The notes below the pieces were generated by a model. The model was given only the letters and a program-made list of their open reading frames with translations. It ran no database searches and was not told the DNA's origin. From NCBI GenBank assembly GCA_006226495.1, contig SBGU01000029.1:121229-185228 (forward strand): a stretch of 64,000 nucleotides of DNA. The letters are read 5' to 3'. Positions within the stretch are counted from its first letter, which is position 1. Every line of letters starts with the position of its first letter. The DNA is from Alphaproteobacteria bacterium. Its GTDB lineage: Bacteria > Pseudomonadota > Alphaproteobacteria > Sphingomonadales > Kordiimonadaceae. The position numbers and the translations under genes are program-made. Shown piece by piece: positions 1 to 8,648 of this stretch.

Positions 1-310
1 GGGCGGAAAGGTCGAGGATATCATTCACTTCAATCGCCACATCGACGGGCGACAGGACGGCACCGTTTTTCCGTGCCGCACTGACCTTCAGGCTGCCCCG
101 GTCGCCGATAAAAAGCCGTGCCGGTTCCTCGATCGCAAAATCGAGCCGGCGCGCGGGCGGACAGGCCGCCAGATCCAGAAGGACCAGGAAAGCCACCAGC
201 AGAAGATAATAGAGGGTCAGGGACACCGCGCTGCTGTCGAACGCCAGCAGCAACAGGGCCATGGGTACCGCAACCAGTACCAGCCAGAATGCCCTGAGGC
301 TCGGCCGCAT
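1..310 (-). CDS. DUF58 domain protein, N-terminal part (cut by window edge)
   Basis: The minus strand is open from an ATG at 308-310 to the window edge, about 103 residues. It starts [12 protein letters not shown] and has two adjacent hydrophobic helices (about residues 7-25 and 31-50), then a soluble beta-rich stretch with the motif FIGDRGSLKV. This matches the start of DUF58 proteins, which have two N-terminal membrane helices followed by a von Willebrand A-like domain. That later domain lies outside the window. The start codon overlaps the MoxR stop by 4 bases, so the two are translationally coupled. The MoxR-DUF58 pairing is classical and supports the call. Its function, assumed to be assisting MoxR in protein assembly, is inference. 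Confidence 0.8.
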   Translation of the reverse strand, partial: MRPSLRAFWLVLVAVPMALLLLAFDSSAVSLTLYYLLLVAFLVLLDLAACPPARRLDFAIEEPARLFIGDRGSLKVSAARKNGAVLSPVDVAIEVNDILDLSA

Positions 311-1266
311 CAGCGCGGCGCCTCGATCTGCTGCAACAGTTGCTGGACCACGTCGCCCGCCTTGATGCCCTCGATTTCGGCCGAGGGGCTGAGCACAAGC
401 CGGTGCCTGAGTGCGGGCAGGGCGATGCGTTTGATATCGTCGGGGATGACATAGTTGCGGCCATCCAGCGCTGCCGAGGCGCGGGCCGCGCGGGCCATCA
501 TGGCACCGCAGCGCGGCGACGCGCCCACCCGCACGGACGGGTGGTCCCGCGTTCCGCGCACCAGGTCGACGATATAATCCAGAAGCTCGTCCGCCACCGG
601 CATGTCGGCAATGGCGGTACGCATGGCCTGCAGTTTTTCAAGGTTCAGCACGGCAGAAATACCCATGGCCGAAACTGTCGGCATGGTTGCCCGGTGACCG
701 TGCAGCCCAAGGATGCGGCGTTCTTCATCCCGGTCCGGATAGTCCAGGATATGCTGGAACAGGAAACGGTCGAGCTGGGCTTCCGGCAGCGGATAGGTGC
801 CCTGCTGTTCGATGGGGTTCTGGGTCGCGATCACCATGAAGCCGGCACCAAGGCTGTAGTTGCTGCCGTCGATCGTGACCTCGCGTTCATGCATGGCCTG
901 CAAAAGCGCCGCCTGGGTTTTGGGCGGCGTGCGGTTCACTTCGTCCGCCAGCAGAAGGTCGGTGAAAACCGGCCCCTTGGTCAGCACAAATTCGCTGGTT
1001 TCGAACCGGTAGATGTTGGTGCCCAGCACATCGCCCGGCATCAGGTCCGGTGTGAACTGGATTCTGCCGAAACGGAGATCAAGACTGGCTGCGAAGGTTT
1101 GTGCCAGCAGGGTCTTGGCAACACCCGGCACGCCTTCGAACAGGATATGGCCTTCCGACAGAAGGCAGATCAGCAAGAGGTCGACCGCCTCGTCCTGCCC
1201 GACAATGACCTTGCCGATATTCTGCCTCAGGTCCGTGGCCACGGCCTTGATGTCACTTGGGTTCAT
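310..1266 (-). CDS. MoxR-family AAA+ ATPase
   Basis: A cytoplasmic AAA+ ATPase of 318 residues, the usual MoxR length. Walker A is GVPGVAKT (about residues 45-52). Walker B ends in DE at about 108-109 within [13 protein letters not shown] sensor-1 region ([20 protein letters not shown]) and a C-terminal lid domain follow. MoxR ATPases act as chaperones that mature enzyme complexes or modulate envelope stress, usually with DUF58/VWA partners. The gene overlaps the end of the DUF4350 gene by 14 bases and its stop overlaps the DUF58 start, so it is central in a four-gene minus-strand operon. The specific client is not visible. Confidence 0.93.
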   Translation of the reverse strand: MNPSDIKAVATDLRQNIGKVIVGQDEAVDLLLICLLSEGHILFEGVPGVAKTLLAQTFAASLDLRFGRIQFTPDLMPGDVLGTNIYRFETSEFVLTKGPVFTDLLLADEVNRTPPKTQAALLQAMHEREVTIDGSNYSLGAGFMVIATQNPIEQQGTYPLPEAQLDRFLFQHILDYPDRDEERRILGLHGHRATMPTVSAMGISAVLNLEKLQAMRTAIADMPVADELLDYIVDLVRGTRDHPSVRVGASPRCGAMMARAARASAALDGRNYVIPDDIKRIALPALRHRLVLSPSAEIEGIKAGDVVQQLLQQIEAPR

Positions 1267-2494
1267 TCAGGATCTCCCGTTTCCAGGTATTGAATTGATT
1301 TGCGAGTATGAGCAGGCGGCGCGCGCGTGTGTCGTCGTCTTCGCTGATGCGAACGACCCGCCGGCGCAATGTGGTGAAATCGGGCGCAATAGCGCGCTTG
1401 TGGCTCATGGTATCAAGCCAGCCGTGCAGGCGGTTGAGCGGCAGGTCCGTCGGCGCATTAAGCTGCCGCGCAACGGTGACCGCCGTATCGTCCATCAGCC
1501 GTATCAGCGCTTCCTGTTCCTTGCCGGCAAGGGTGAGGATGCGGGCGGCATTGCCGATGAAGACGGCCTTGGAATCGTGGGTGGCATCCTGGTCGCGCCA
1601 CGGCGCACCGAACCGGCGGGTCAGAGCCAGCAGGAACATCACAAGAGCCAACAGCACCGCGAGCGTGGCATAGACAAACGGGCTCGAGAACATGGCGCGC
1701 GCGAGGCTGGGTTCCATGGCAAATCCGTGCATCACCTCGTCCACCACCAGTTCCTGCCGGCCCTGGGCCACGGTTTGCATCAGACGCACCGCAAAGTCGG
1801 CGTTGGCGCCGCGCGCCAGGCCATGGGTTGCGATCAGGTCGGGGTCCGACAGGATATAGGTCGGCGCAAAATCGTCATCCTTGAGACGACCGAACAGGAT
1901 GCCGGCGTCCGTGCTGATGATCGGTTCGATCTGTTCGGAGATAATGAGCTGTAGTTCGCTGATGTCCGGACGGGCATCAGGGATCAATGTCCGGGTCCAG
2001 CCCTCGACCCTGGTATCGGGACGCACAAGGGTCGCATCCTCGATCAGATGGCGGGCAAGGCTTTGCACAAGGTCCTTGTCCATCAGGAACTGCATGCCGA
2101 TCCAGCCGGCCTGGTAGGGATGCGGCACACCCCGGCGCTTCGGCAGCACAACAAGGGTGGGCACAACACCCGATACCTCTTCAAGCCGGTCGCGACCCAG
2201 TTGATTGTTATGGGGTTCCAGCAACAGGAGAGCAGTATCCGAACCGAGGCGGTTTTCAGTATTGTGCTGGCTTTGCTGCACACGCCAGCCTTCCATTTTC
2301 AGAAGTTCGACAAGGGCCGCATGCCCAAGCGCGGACCTGGAAAAGCTGTTGCTGCCGCTTGAGGCTTCGTACCGGCCGTCGCCTTCAAGCACCGAGGTGA
2401 CAGCAAAGCCGATGGTGGCCAAAAGGCCGATCAGGACCAGCCAGAAGACGCTACGAGCAGAAAATGGCGCCTGGTCAGACCGTGCTTGTGCCAT
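1253..2494 (-). CDS. DUF4350 domain membrane protein
   Basis: Start chosen at the ATG 2492-2494 (MAQARSDQ), which overlaps the upstream gene's TGA as ATGA; a more upstream ATG exists but would run into that gene. The protein is 413 residues, with an N-terminal membrane helix ([20 protein letters not shown]), a predicted periplasmic part and a second helix ([17 protein letters not shown]) roughly two thirds along, then a cytoplasmic tail. The segment [19 protein letters not shown] fits DUF4350 proteins, which accompany MoxR/DUF58/DUF4129 genes. No catalytic motif is recognised. It is probably a structural partner in a MoxR-dependent envelope complex, by context only. Confidence 0.78.
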   Translation of the reverse strand: MAQARSDQAPFSARSVFWLVLIGLLATIGFAVTSVLEGDGRYEASSGSNSFSRSALGHAALVELLKMEGWRVQQSQHNTENRLGSDTALLLLEPHNNQLGRDRLEEVSGVVPTLVVLPKRRGVPHPYQAGWIGMQFLMDKDLVQSLARHLIEDATLVRPDTRVEGWTRTLIPDARPDISELQLIISEQIEPIISTDAGILFGRLKDDDFAPTYILSDPDLIATHGLARGANADFAVRLMQTVAQGRQELVVDEVMHGFAMEPSLARAMFSSPFVYATLAVLLALVMFLLALTRRFGAPWRDQDATHDSKAVFIGNAARILTLAGKEQEALIRLMDDTAVTVARQLNAPTDLPLNRLHGWLDTMSHKRAIAPDFTTLRRRVVRISEDDDTRARRLLILANQFNTWKREILNEPK

Positions 2495-3270
2495 CAGGCG
2501 GCCCTCCGCTCGGTTTTGGCAAGCAGGTGGCAGCCCTGCAGGCAATTGGCATAGTCATCGGCACTGACAGACAGACCGGCAAAAGCATAGGCCTCGACGG
2601 TTGCGACCAGGAGCGACAGGGCATCCGTGGCATCGGGCGCCAGGCGCGCGGACCGCACAATTTCACGCCCGGTCATCGACGGGCGGATTCGCACCAGTTC
2701 GCGCCGCGCGAGGCTGACCAGCGCCACCGACAGCAGTTTGCGCACGGCGTCGCCAAACTGGCCGGCAGCCGCGAGGGCTTCGGCATCGGCAAGCGTGGCC
2801 GGCTGGATCAGGTCATGCTGCGGCAGGATCGGCACCACCATCTTTTTGTCGGCGCGCGACAACACCTTGGCCTGGTGCGATGGCCGGCGTGCCCCGGTAA
2901 CCAGAATCCACACAAAAACAGCAACCGTGAAAATGCCAAGGCCGACGAACAGATAGAAGATCAGGTCCCCGAGCCACTTTGGCATGCTGCCATTCCGGCG
3001 GGCAGGCTTTTCCGGCGGTTTTGGCCGGGTCGGCAGTTCCGACTGGTAGCTTTCGTCCTTCAAGATCAGGCGCACTTCATCGCCGACCGGGGTGTCAGCA
3101 AGGGGTGCAGGCGCGTCTTCGGTGGCTGGGTCCTTCTCGGGCGCCTCTACAGGCTCGGCGGGCTTGGTCGCAAGCCAGTAGGCCACGCCGAACATAAGCG
3201 CGGCAACCACCGCCAGCACAGCCAGACGGCGTTTGTTTTCAACAATATTCTTGCGAAAGCCCCCATTCAT
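2494..3270 (-). CDS. DUF4129 domain membrane protein
   Basis: 258 residues and the first gene of the MoxR operon. There is a membrane helix at about residues 15-34 (LAVLAVVAALMFGVAYWLA), an acidic and proline-rich stretch, a second helix near residues 100-125 and a cytoplasmic C-terminal domain of about 100 residues. The C-terminal part, with ARRELVRIRPSMTGREIVR and YAFAGLSVSADDYANCL, resembles DUF4129, a domain of unknown function also seen next to transglutaminase-like and MoxR genes. The start ATG follows a purine-rich stretch. No enzymatic residues can be named. Confidence 0.75.
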   Translation of the reverse strand: MNGGFRKNIVENKRRLAVLAVVAALMFGVAYWLATKPAEPVEAPEKDPATEDAPAPLADTPVGDEVRLILKDESYQSELPTRPKPPEKPARRNGSMPKWLGDLIFYLFVGLGIFTVAVFVWILVTGARRPSHQAKVLSRADKKMVVPILPQHDLIQPATLADAEALAAAGQFGDAVRKLLSVALVSLARRELVRIRPSMTGREIVRSARLAPDATDALSLLVATVEAYAFAGLSVSADDYANCLQGCHLLAKTERRAA

Positions 3271-3368
3271 TTTGCCACTCTAGGAAGCGGCTTTCGCACA
3301 GTAAAGTCGAAAAACAAGCGCTCTAATTGTTTATAGGCAAGGCCTTGGCCAGGCAGGAAAAACTCGCC

Positions 3369-4334
3369 TCAGGCGGTCATCAGCAACAGGCCGGAATATC
3401 CGCAATAGGCGAGCAGCAGTCCCACCCCTTCCAGCCGGTTGATACGGCCCCGCCGGCCCGCGATGCCGAAGCCCATGAAAAACAGCACCAGGCTCATGCC
3501 CGCCATCACCGCAAGGTCGCGGTGCAGGACCATGGCATCCACCGCCAGCGGGTGAATGGCGCCCGCAATGCCGATCACCGCCATGGTGTTGAAAAGGTTC
3601 GAGCCCAGCACATTGCCCATGGCCAGTTCGTGTTCGCCCTTGCGCGCCGCCAGCACCGACGCCGCAAATTCCGGCAATGAGGTACCGACAGCCACGATGG
3701 TCAGGCCGATGATCAGGTCGCTGACCCCAAGCGCGGTGGCAATCTCGATTGCGCCCCAGACCAGCACACGCGAACTGGCCACCAGAAGCAATAGCCCCAC
3801 CACCAGCCACATCATGGCGCGGCGTTTCGACATGCCGGAACAGGCAACACCGCCCTCAACCTCCGTTGCCAGCTTGTCGCCCCGCGTGCGCAGGCCGGCA
3901 CGGATGGTCCACACCATGAACAGGGAAAAAAGCGCCAGCATCGCCGTCGCATCAAGCCGCGAAAGGGCCCCATCCCACAGGAGGTAGCCAACCAGAAGGG
4001 TGGCACCCAGGAGGATCGGGAATTCTTTCTTGAGTATCCCCGAACCGACGGCGATGGGGCTGATAAGGGCCGTGGTGCCCAGGATGAGGCCGATGTTGGT
4101 GATGTTGGACCCAAGCGCGTTGCCAAGCGCAATACCGGGATTGCCATCAGCCGACGCCAGCGCCGATACCACAATCTCGGGGGCGGAGGTGCCAAAACCC
4201 ACCACCACCATGCCGATCAGGAGAGGCGGCACACTAAGGTGTCGCGCCGTAGCAGCCGCGCCTTCCACGAACCGGTCAGCGCTCCAGAGCAAGAGAACAA
4301 GACTGCCGACAACCGCCAGAACGGGTACTAACAT
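3369..4334 (-). CDS. Calcium/sodium antiporter of the CaCA family (YrbG-like)
   Basis: An inner-membrane cation exchanger of 321 residues, typical for bacterial CaCA proteins. It shows two homologous halves, each with an alpha repeat: GFGTSAPEIVVS at about residues 46-57, and VAVGTSLPEFAAS early in the second half. The acidic residue in each GTS-PE motif is the cation-binding site in this family. About ten hydrophobic helices are visible, with a charged loop (RTRGDKLATEVEGG) between the halves. It lies on the minus strand just after the nucleotidyltransferase-HAD fusion gene, 33 bases downstream, so it may be co-transcribed. Ca2+ versus other ion specificity cannot be read from the sequence. 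Confidence 0.9.
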   Translation of the reverse strand: MLVPVLAVVGSLVLLLWSADRFVEGAAATARHLSVPPLLIGMVVVGFGTSAPEIVVSALASADGNPGIALGNALGSNITNIGLILGTTALISPIAVGSGILKKEFPILLGATLLVGYLLWDGALSRLDATAMLALFSLFMVWTIRAGLRTRGDKLATEVEGGVACSGMSKRRAMMWLVVGLLLLVASSRVLVWGAIEIATALGVSDLIIGLTIVAVGTSLPEFAASVLAARKGEHELAMGNVLGSNLFNTMAVIGIAGAIHPLAVDAMVLHRDLAVMAGMSLVLFFMGFGIAGRRGRINRLEGVGLLLAYCGYSGLLLMTA

Positions 4335-4367
4335 ACAACGCCTTCCAAATCGCGGCGATACCGCCGG

Positions 4368-5960
4368 TTACCAGTTCAATATGGTCATGGCGCGCGCCTT
4401 CGCAACACCACGAGTTTTCCGGTCGGGCGACACGACAACAGCGACATCCGCCCAGTCCAGAAGTGCCAAGTCGGACCGGTGATCGGTATAGACTGACACA
4501 TGAAGATGTGTCCTGTCGACCGTTCCGGATGCCAAAAGTGCCGCCTCGACCCGCCGGCGCTTTTCGGCGCCATAACAGTTCTCGCCGGCGATAAACAGGG
4601 GCGGGTTGCCCCGGGCCGCAAAGGCGGTCGGGGTGCAGATCACCTCATCAAAGCCCAGATAGCGCGCAAACAGGTCGGCATACAGGTCGATGCCGGCGGT
4701 CGCCAGCACCAGCCGGTCGCCGCCCATGCGGTGCATCCCGATGGCGAGCCGGCAACCTGGCCTGAGGCCCCTGGCGACAGTGCGGCGCACGAACCGGTCG
4801 GCCAGCGCGCGCACGGCATCCGGGTCCATGCCGGAGAATGCCAGCGCCAGCATACGGTTCTTGAGGGTGAAACGGTCGATACGACCCCGCACATAACGCA
4901 GCATCTGCCTTGCGATGCGCGCCATCAGGACGGCCTTTGCCGGCAAGCTGTCCCGGCTTGACAGCAGGAAGGGCGTGAAGGTCCCCACACAGGTGATGGT
5001 GCGGTCGAGGTCGAACACTGCGACGCCGCGCACGCCGTCTTCGGGTGCGGGCCGCACAAGGCGTGGCCAGGATTGTGCCGGCGCATCCCCGGCGGCCTGA
5101 CGCCGGGCCAGGATGCGTTCGGCGGCAAAATAGTCGCGCGGTGAATCCACATCCATGGCGGCTTCGGCGACCGACAGCCGGATGGCGCGTGTGCGGCATC
5201 CGACAACCGCGCCCGCACGCCGGAAGGCGGTTTCGAGCGTGAAACGGCGTGTCGCCATGCCAAACAGGTTCACAAGGCCAAAGGCCTGGATCATACGCAA
5301 GGGGCGCTTGCGATAGCTTTCGATACGTTCCCAGAACTGCAGCAGGTTGCGCGCCCTGTCGCCCTGAAACGCAAACAGGTTGGCACCGGAAAGCGCCGCA
5401 TCCCGGAATTTCAGATAGGTGCGCAGGCTGCCGGGATAGGCCGCCTCGATCACCGTGCGCTCGACAAATCCGGCCGACACCCCAACCTGCCCCGCGGCGC
5501 AGTCGAGGAATTCGCCAACGATTTCAGGGGTCAGAAGCGCATTGTCAGCCGTGGTGACCAGCGCCGGTGTACCCGGGGCAAGGCTGTCGAGCACCTGCCT
5601 GACACTGGCACTGACACTGGCCGCCGCATCCATGCGCTTGAAGGGCAGCGCCGGATTGAGCCGCCGCACCGCCGCCACGGCGCCCGAAAGGTCGGCACCC
5701 ACGTCACCCACCAGGACGATACTGCCGATGCCGGGTGTCGCGGCCAGCGCCTCGAGCACATACTGGATCATGGGTTTGCCAAGGATCGGCGCCAGTGCCT
5801 TGCAATCAACACCGACAAAATCGGCCACCGGGTCACCTTCGGAGCGGGTACCGGCGAGCACGACAGCACTGAATATCCCGACCGCCGCAGCTTTTGGCGC
5901 CGGCGCCGGCACCGCCACGGGGCCACTGTCCGGGCGCGCGGCCTTCAGAAGCTCATGCAT
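4368..5960 (-). CDS. Fusion: NTP-transferase domain + HAD-IB phosphatase domain
   Basis: 530 residues from the ATG at 5958-5960; this start overlaps the upstream gene by 16 bases, and extending further upstream gives low-complexity Arg-rich sequence, so it was rejected. The N-terminal half (about residues 30-270) is a nucleotidyltransferase fold, with an AVVLAG loop and CKALAPILGKPMIQYVLEAL as in sugar-phosphate or alcohol-phosphate nucleotidylyltransferases. The C-terminal half (from about 305) is an HAD-IB hydrolase with motif I FDLDRTI (about 313-319), motif II VLATAG, a motif III lysine in AEKRRR and motif IV YTDHRSDLALLDWAD, a full catalytic set. With the CDP-glycerol-transferase-like neighbour it may make and process an activated polyol or sugar phosphate for an envelope polymer; this is inference. 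Confidence 0.82.
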   Translation of the reverse strand: MHELLKAARPDSGPVAVPAPAPKAAAVGIFSAVVLAGTRSEGDPVADFVGVDCKALAPILGKPMIQYVLEALAATPGIGSIVLVGDVGADLSGAVAAVRRLNPALPFKRMDAAASVSASVRQVLDSLAPGTPALVTTADNALLTPEIVGEFLDCAAGQVGVSAGFVERTVIEAAYPGSLRTYLKFRDAALSGANLFAFQGDRARNLLQFWERIESYRKRPLRMIQAFGLVNLFGMATRRFTLETAFRRAGAVVGCRTRAIRLSVAEAAMDVDSPRDYFAAERILARRQAAGDAPAQSWPRLVRPAPEDGVRGVAVFDLDRTITCVGTFTPFLLSSRDSLPAKAVLMARIARQMLRYVRGRIDRFTLKNRMLALAFSGMDPDAVRALADRFVRRTVARGLRPGCRLAIGMHRMGGDRLVLATAGIDLYADLFARYLGFDEVICTPTAFAARGNPPLFIAGENCYGAEKRRRVEAALLASGTVDRTHLHVSVYTDHRSDLALLDWADVAVVVSPDRKTRGVAKARAMTILNW

Positions 5961-7192
5961 GATTTTACCTCGTCTCTGGTTTGACCGGCACAGGCATGGG
6001 CCAGGGTGCGGATCACGCGTGCCGCGCGGCGGGCGCCACCGGTGGGGTGCGGGCCGAAGGTGGCGGTGAAGGCCTGCGCCTGCCGTTCGGCAAAGCCGGC
6101 GTGCCAACTGGTGTCCGCGAGAAGTGGCGCGAGGTCGGCCGCACTTTCCGCCACCGCGCCAAGGTGCCAGTGCGCATAGTTGGGGTCCTGCTGCCATGCA
6201 TGACGATGGCTGTTCAGGAAAACACAGGGCCGCGGTTCGTGGATGAATTCATACACCTGGCTTGAAACATCGCCGATATAGATGTCGGCGGCGCGGGTGT
6301 AGGTCATGTCGACCGACGCGGTGCTGCCGGTATCGACCAGGATATGGTCGTGGTTGAAGAAACGTTCCGGGATGGCGCGGCGAAGCCGCATCCGCCATGG
6401 CCCTGGGGCCGCGTGTACATGTCGCGCGAACAACATCACATGCGGGGCCACGATCAGGTTGTACCGGTCCTGCCGCGCAAAAAAGTCCAGTATTTTCAGG
6501 CCTTCGTCGAACCAGGAACTGAGGCCCGGATGGAAATGCGGGTTATAGAGCACGGTGGGCCGGTCGTCCCCGAACAGGCGCGGACGGGATGCCAGCGCAA
6601 TGCCGTCGAATTTGGGGTACCCCACTTCGGAAAAACCGCCAGGCCGCACCAGCCCGGCGTCCAGCATGCGGTCGCGGATCTTGCTGCCGGCAATCAGCAC
6701 ATGGTCGAAATGCCGGATCACCGGCTTGAAACCGACCGCACGGTCCCCCGCCCCGTGCTGGGTATAAACGAGCGTCAGATCGTGGCAGCCCAGCCGGCTT
6801 TTGAGCAAGGTGCTTGTGGTTTCGGGTGCCACCAGAAGATCCATGCCGGCAAGCAGGTCGCGGTACCGCAAAAGGGTGCCGACCCGGTCGAAAGGCACCG
6901 CCTTGCCACACAAAAGATGCAGCATCCGTGCGTACAGGGGGGCGTACATCACATGGATGCGGGTGCGGGCAAGTGCTGTGGGGGAAAGCTGGTGTATAAG
7001 ATACTGTGCCCTGGTTTCCCCCAGTACAAAGGCATGCGTTTCGATATCCGGGTCGGCGGCACACAGCGCGTTCAGGACAGGCACGCTGTGCGGCATCTGG
7101 TGCAATTGTTCATGATTGAAAAGAAAACCGACTTTGGCCCGGGGCACCGGGTCGGCTTCTTGCACTTTTTTCAGGTTTCCCTGTATGGTCAA
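5945..7192 (-). CDS. CDP-glycerol glycerophosphotransferase-like protein (GT-B fold)
   Basis: 415 residues, cytoplasmic or membrane-associated. The C-terminal half has PTVLYNPHFHPGLSSW, ILVDTGSTASVDMTYTRA and YIGDVSSQVYEFI, the pattern of the CDP-glycerol glycerophosphotransferase (TagF/TagB) superfamily C-terminal domain, in which the HF-P region and the D-S/T-S segment bind the nucleotide-linked donor. The N-terminal half (FLFNHEQLHQMPHSVPVLNAL) resembles the acceptor domain. It precedes the nucleotidyltransferase-HAD gene and overlaps it by 16 bases, indicating a two-gene operon. The family builds teichoic-acid-like polyol phosphate chains in Gram-positives. In a Gram-negative the likely product is a capsule or LPS decoration, not proven here. 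Confidence 0.78.
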   Translation of the reverse strand: MTIQGNLKKVQEADPVPRAKVGFLFNHEQLHQMPHSVPVLNALCAADPDIETHAFVLGETRAQYLIHQLSPTALARTRIHVMYAPLYARMLHLLCGKAVPFDRVGTLLRYRDLLAGMDLLVAPETTSTLLKSRLGCHDLTLVYTQHGAGDRAVGFKPVIRHFDHVLIAGSKIRDRMLDAGLVRPGGFSEVGYPKFDGIALASRPRLFGDDRPTVLYNPHFHPGLSSWFDEGLKILDFFARQDRYNLIVAPHVMLFARHVHAAPGPWRMRLRRAIPERFFNHDHILVDTGSTASVDMTYTRAADIYIGDVSSQVYEFIHEPRPCVFLNSHRHAWQQDPNYAHWHLGAVAESAADLAPLLADTSWHAGFAERQAQAFTATFGPHPTGGARRAARVIRTLAHACAGQTRDEVKSCMSF

Positions 7193-7409
7193 CAGGTGGT
7201 CTCCGGCGATCTGTCAGCTATATTTTTCTGCATGGCAGGCGGAAAACCGGCGCGCGGACGGGGCTCTGCCACACAGTTTTGTAAGCATGCTTTTGCCGAA
7301 CCGGCGACGGATTTGCCCCAACGTGACAAAAAACAAATGTTGCGCACATGTTGCGGATAAACGGGTCGCCTAAACTCGGCGCGCCCGTGGCAAGAGGTGG
7401 AGTATTTTG

Positions 7410-7925
7410 ATGAAAAATCTGGGTTTTGTGCTGGCCCTGTGCCTGCCCCTGATAGTGAAGGGACAGGCTGGCGCAGACGACGGGGATCAGGCGCTGATCG
7501 GGCTGACCAATGCCGTCGCCATCGCTGAGGAATTCCTGAAGGCCCGCACCCTGGAAGCCGAAATGGACACGGAAAAAGGCCGGATCGTCTACAAGGTGGA
7601 GCTTGTGCACGCCGGCCGGCTTTACAAGCTGACCATCGATGGCCAGAACGGCAAGATATTGCGGGCGGCAACCCCTTGGTTTTCCGGCATCTGGAATGGA
7701 CTGTTTGCGGGCAACCGCCTGAAGATGGCCGAAACGCTCAAGCCGGCGGCCCCAACCCTGGCGGCATTCGAAACACAGACCGGCGGCAAGGTCCAGCGGC
7801 TTGACCTCGATATCGAAGACGGCCACGCCTATTATGATGTACGGGTCACAACGGCAACCGGCACGGCAGAAGTGGAACTGGACGCCCTGACCGGCGAACG
7901 GGTGGACGACCAGGCCGGGAATTGA
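7410..7925 (+). CDS. Exported PepSY-domain protein
   Basis: 171 residues. Start set at the ATG 7410-7412, preceded by AGAGGTGGAG about 8 bases upstream; an adjacent in-frame TTG is also possible. A signal peptide (MKNLGFVLALCLPLIVKGQAG) leads to two PepSY-like repeats: ALIGLTNAVAIAEEF to LTIDGQNGKILRA, and AFETQTGGKVQRLDLDI to VELDALTGERV. PepSY proteins are periplasmic and often encoded with an OmpR/EnvZ-type pair, as here, where a response regulator starts 45 bases downstream. A role in sensing or restraining the kinase is plausible but inferred. The 217 bases upstream hold no gene and presumably carry the operon promoter. Confidence 0.85.
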   Translation: MKNLGFVLALCLPLIVKGQAGADDGDQALIGLTNAVAIAEEFLKARTLEAEMDTEKGRIVYKVELVHAGRLYKLTIDGQNGKILRAATPWFSGIWNGLFAGNRLKMAETLKPAAPTLAAFETQTGGKVQRLDLDIEDGHAYYDVRVTTATGTAEVELDALTGERVDDQAGN

Positions 7926-7970
7926 CGGCACAGACAAACAAGAACGGGCAAACAAGATACGGCAGGCATC

Positions 7971-8648
7971 ATGCATATATTGCTGATCGAGGACGACAAG
8001 CGGGTCGCAGCCCATGTTTGCAAGGGACTGCGCGAGGCCGGCCATACGGTCGACCATGAGGCCGATGGCCGCCAGGGCCTTTTCCTTGTTGCCGCCGAAA
8101 AATTCGACCTTGTGATCCTGGACCGCATGTTGCCGGCGGTTGACGGCCTGACGATCCTGCACACCATGCGCGCGTCCGGCGATCATACACCGGTCCTGCT
8201 TCTGAGTGCGCTTGGCGAAGTGGATGACAAGGTCAGCGGCCTGCGCGCCGGTGCTGACGATTACCTGCCCAAGCCCTTCGCCATGTCGGAACTTCTGGCC
8301 CGCATCGACGTGATCGGCCGGCGCGGCCCCGTCGCCAGTGAAGCCACCCGGCTGAGTGTCGCCGACCTGGAAATCGACCTTCTGGGCCGCGAGGTAAAAC
8401 GCGGCAACCAGCGCATCGACCTGACAAGCCGTGAATTCCGCATTCTCGAATATTTTGCCCGTAATGTCGGGCGGGTGGTGACACGCTCGATGCTGCTTGA
8501 AAGTGTCTGGGAATATCACTTCGATCCGCAGACCAACATTATCGACCAGCATGTCAGCCGGCTCAGGCAGAAGGTCGACAAGGGGTATGCCACACAACTG
8601 ATCCACACCGTGCGCGGCACCGGCTATGTGATGAGACCGCCAATATGA
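7971..8648 (+). CDS. OmpR-family response regulator
   Basis: 225 residues. The receiver domain (about 1-115) has the acidic pair EDD at 7-9, the phospho-acceptor Asp at 51 in VILDRMLP and the conserved lysine in YLPKPFAMSELLARI. The C-terminal winged helix (about 125-222) is of the OmpR/PhoB type, with LTSREFRILEYF and an HVSRLRQKVDKGY recognition region ending in the usual IHTVRGTGYVM. It is co-transcribed with the upstream PepSY gene and overlaps the kinase gene by 4 bases. The closest functional analogues are PepSY-linked metal- or cation-responsive regulators such as QseB/FeuP types, but the signal cannot be read here. Confidence 0.94.
   Translation: MHILLIEDDKRVAAHVCKGLREAGHTVDHEADGRQGLFLVAAEKFDLVILDRMLPAVDGLTILHTMRASGDHTPVLLLSALGEVDDKVSGLRAGADDYLPKPFAMSELLARIDVIGRRGPVASEATRLSVADLEIDLLGREVKRGNQRIDLTSREFRILEYFARNVGRVVTRSMLLESVWEYHFDPQTNIIDQHVSRLRQKVDKGYATQLIHTVRGTGYVMRPPI

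Noticed and set aside
340..1293. Long open frame on the plus strand opposite the MoxR gene
   Set aside because: Antisense shadow in GC-rich DNA. Its translation has no domain, and the minus-strand frame has full AAA+ motifs.
7218..8606. 462-codon minus-strand frame opposite the PepSY and response-regulator genes
   Set aside because: Covers two well-supported plus-strand genes and has no coherent domain content.
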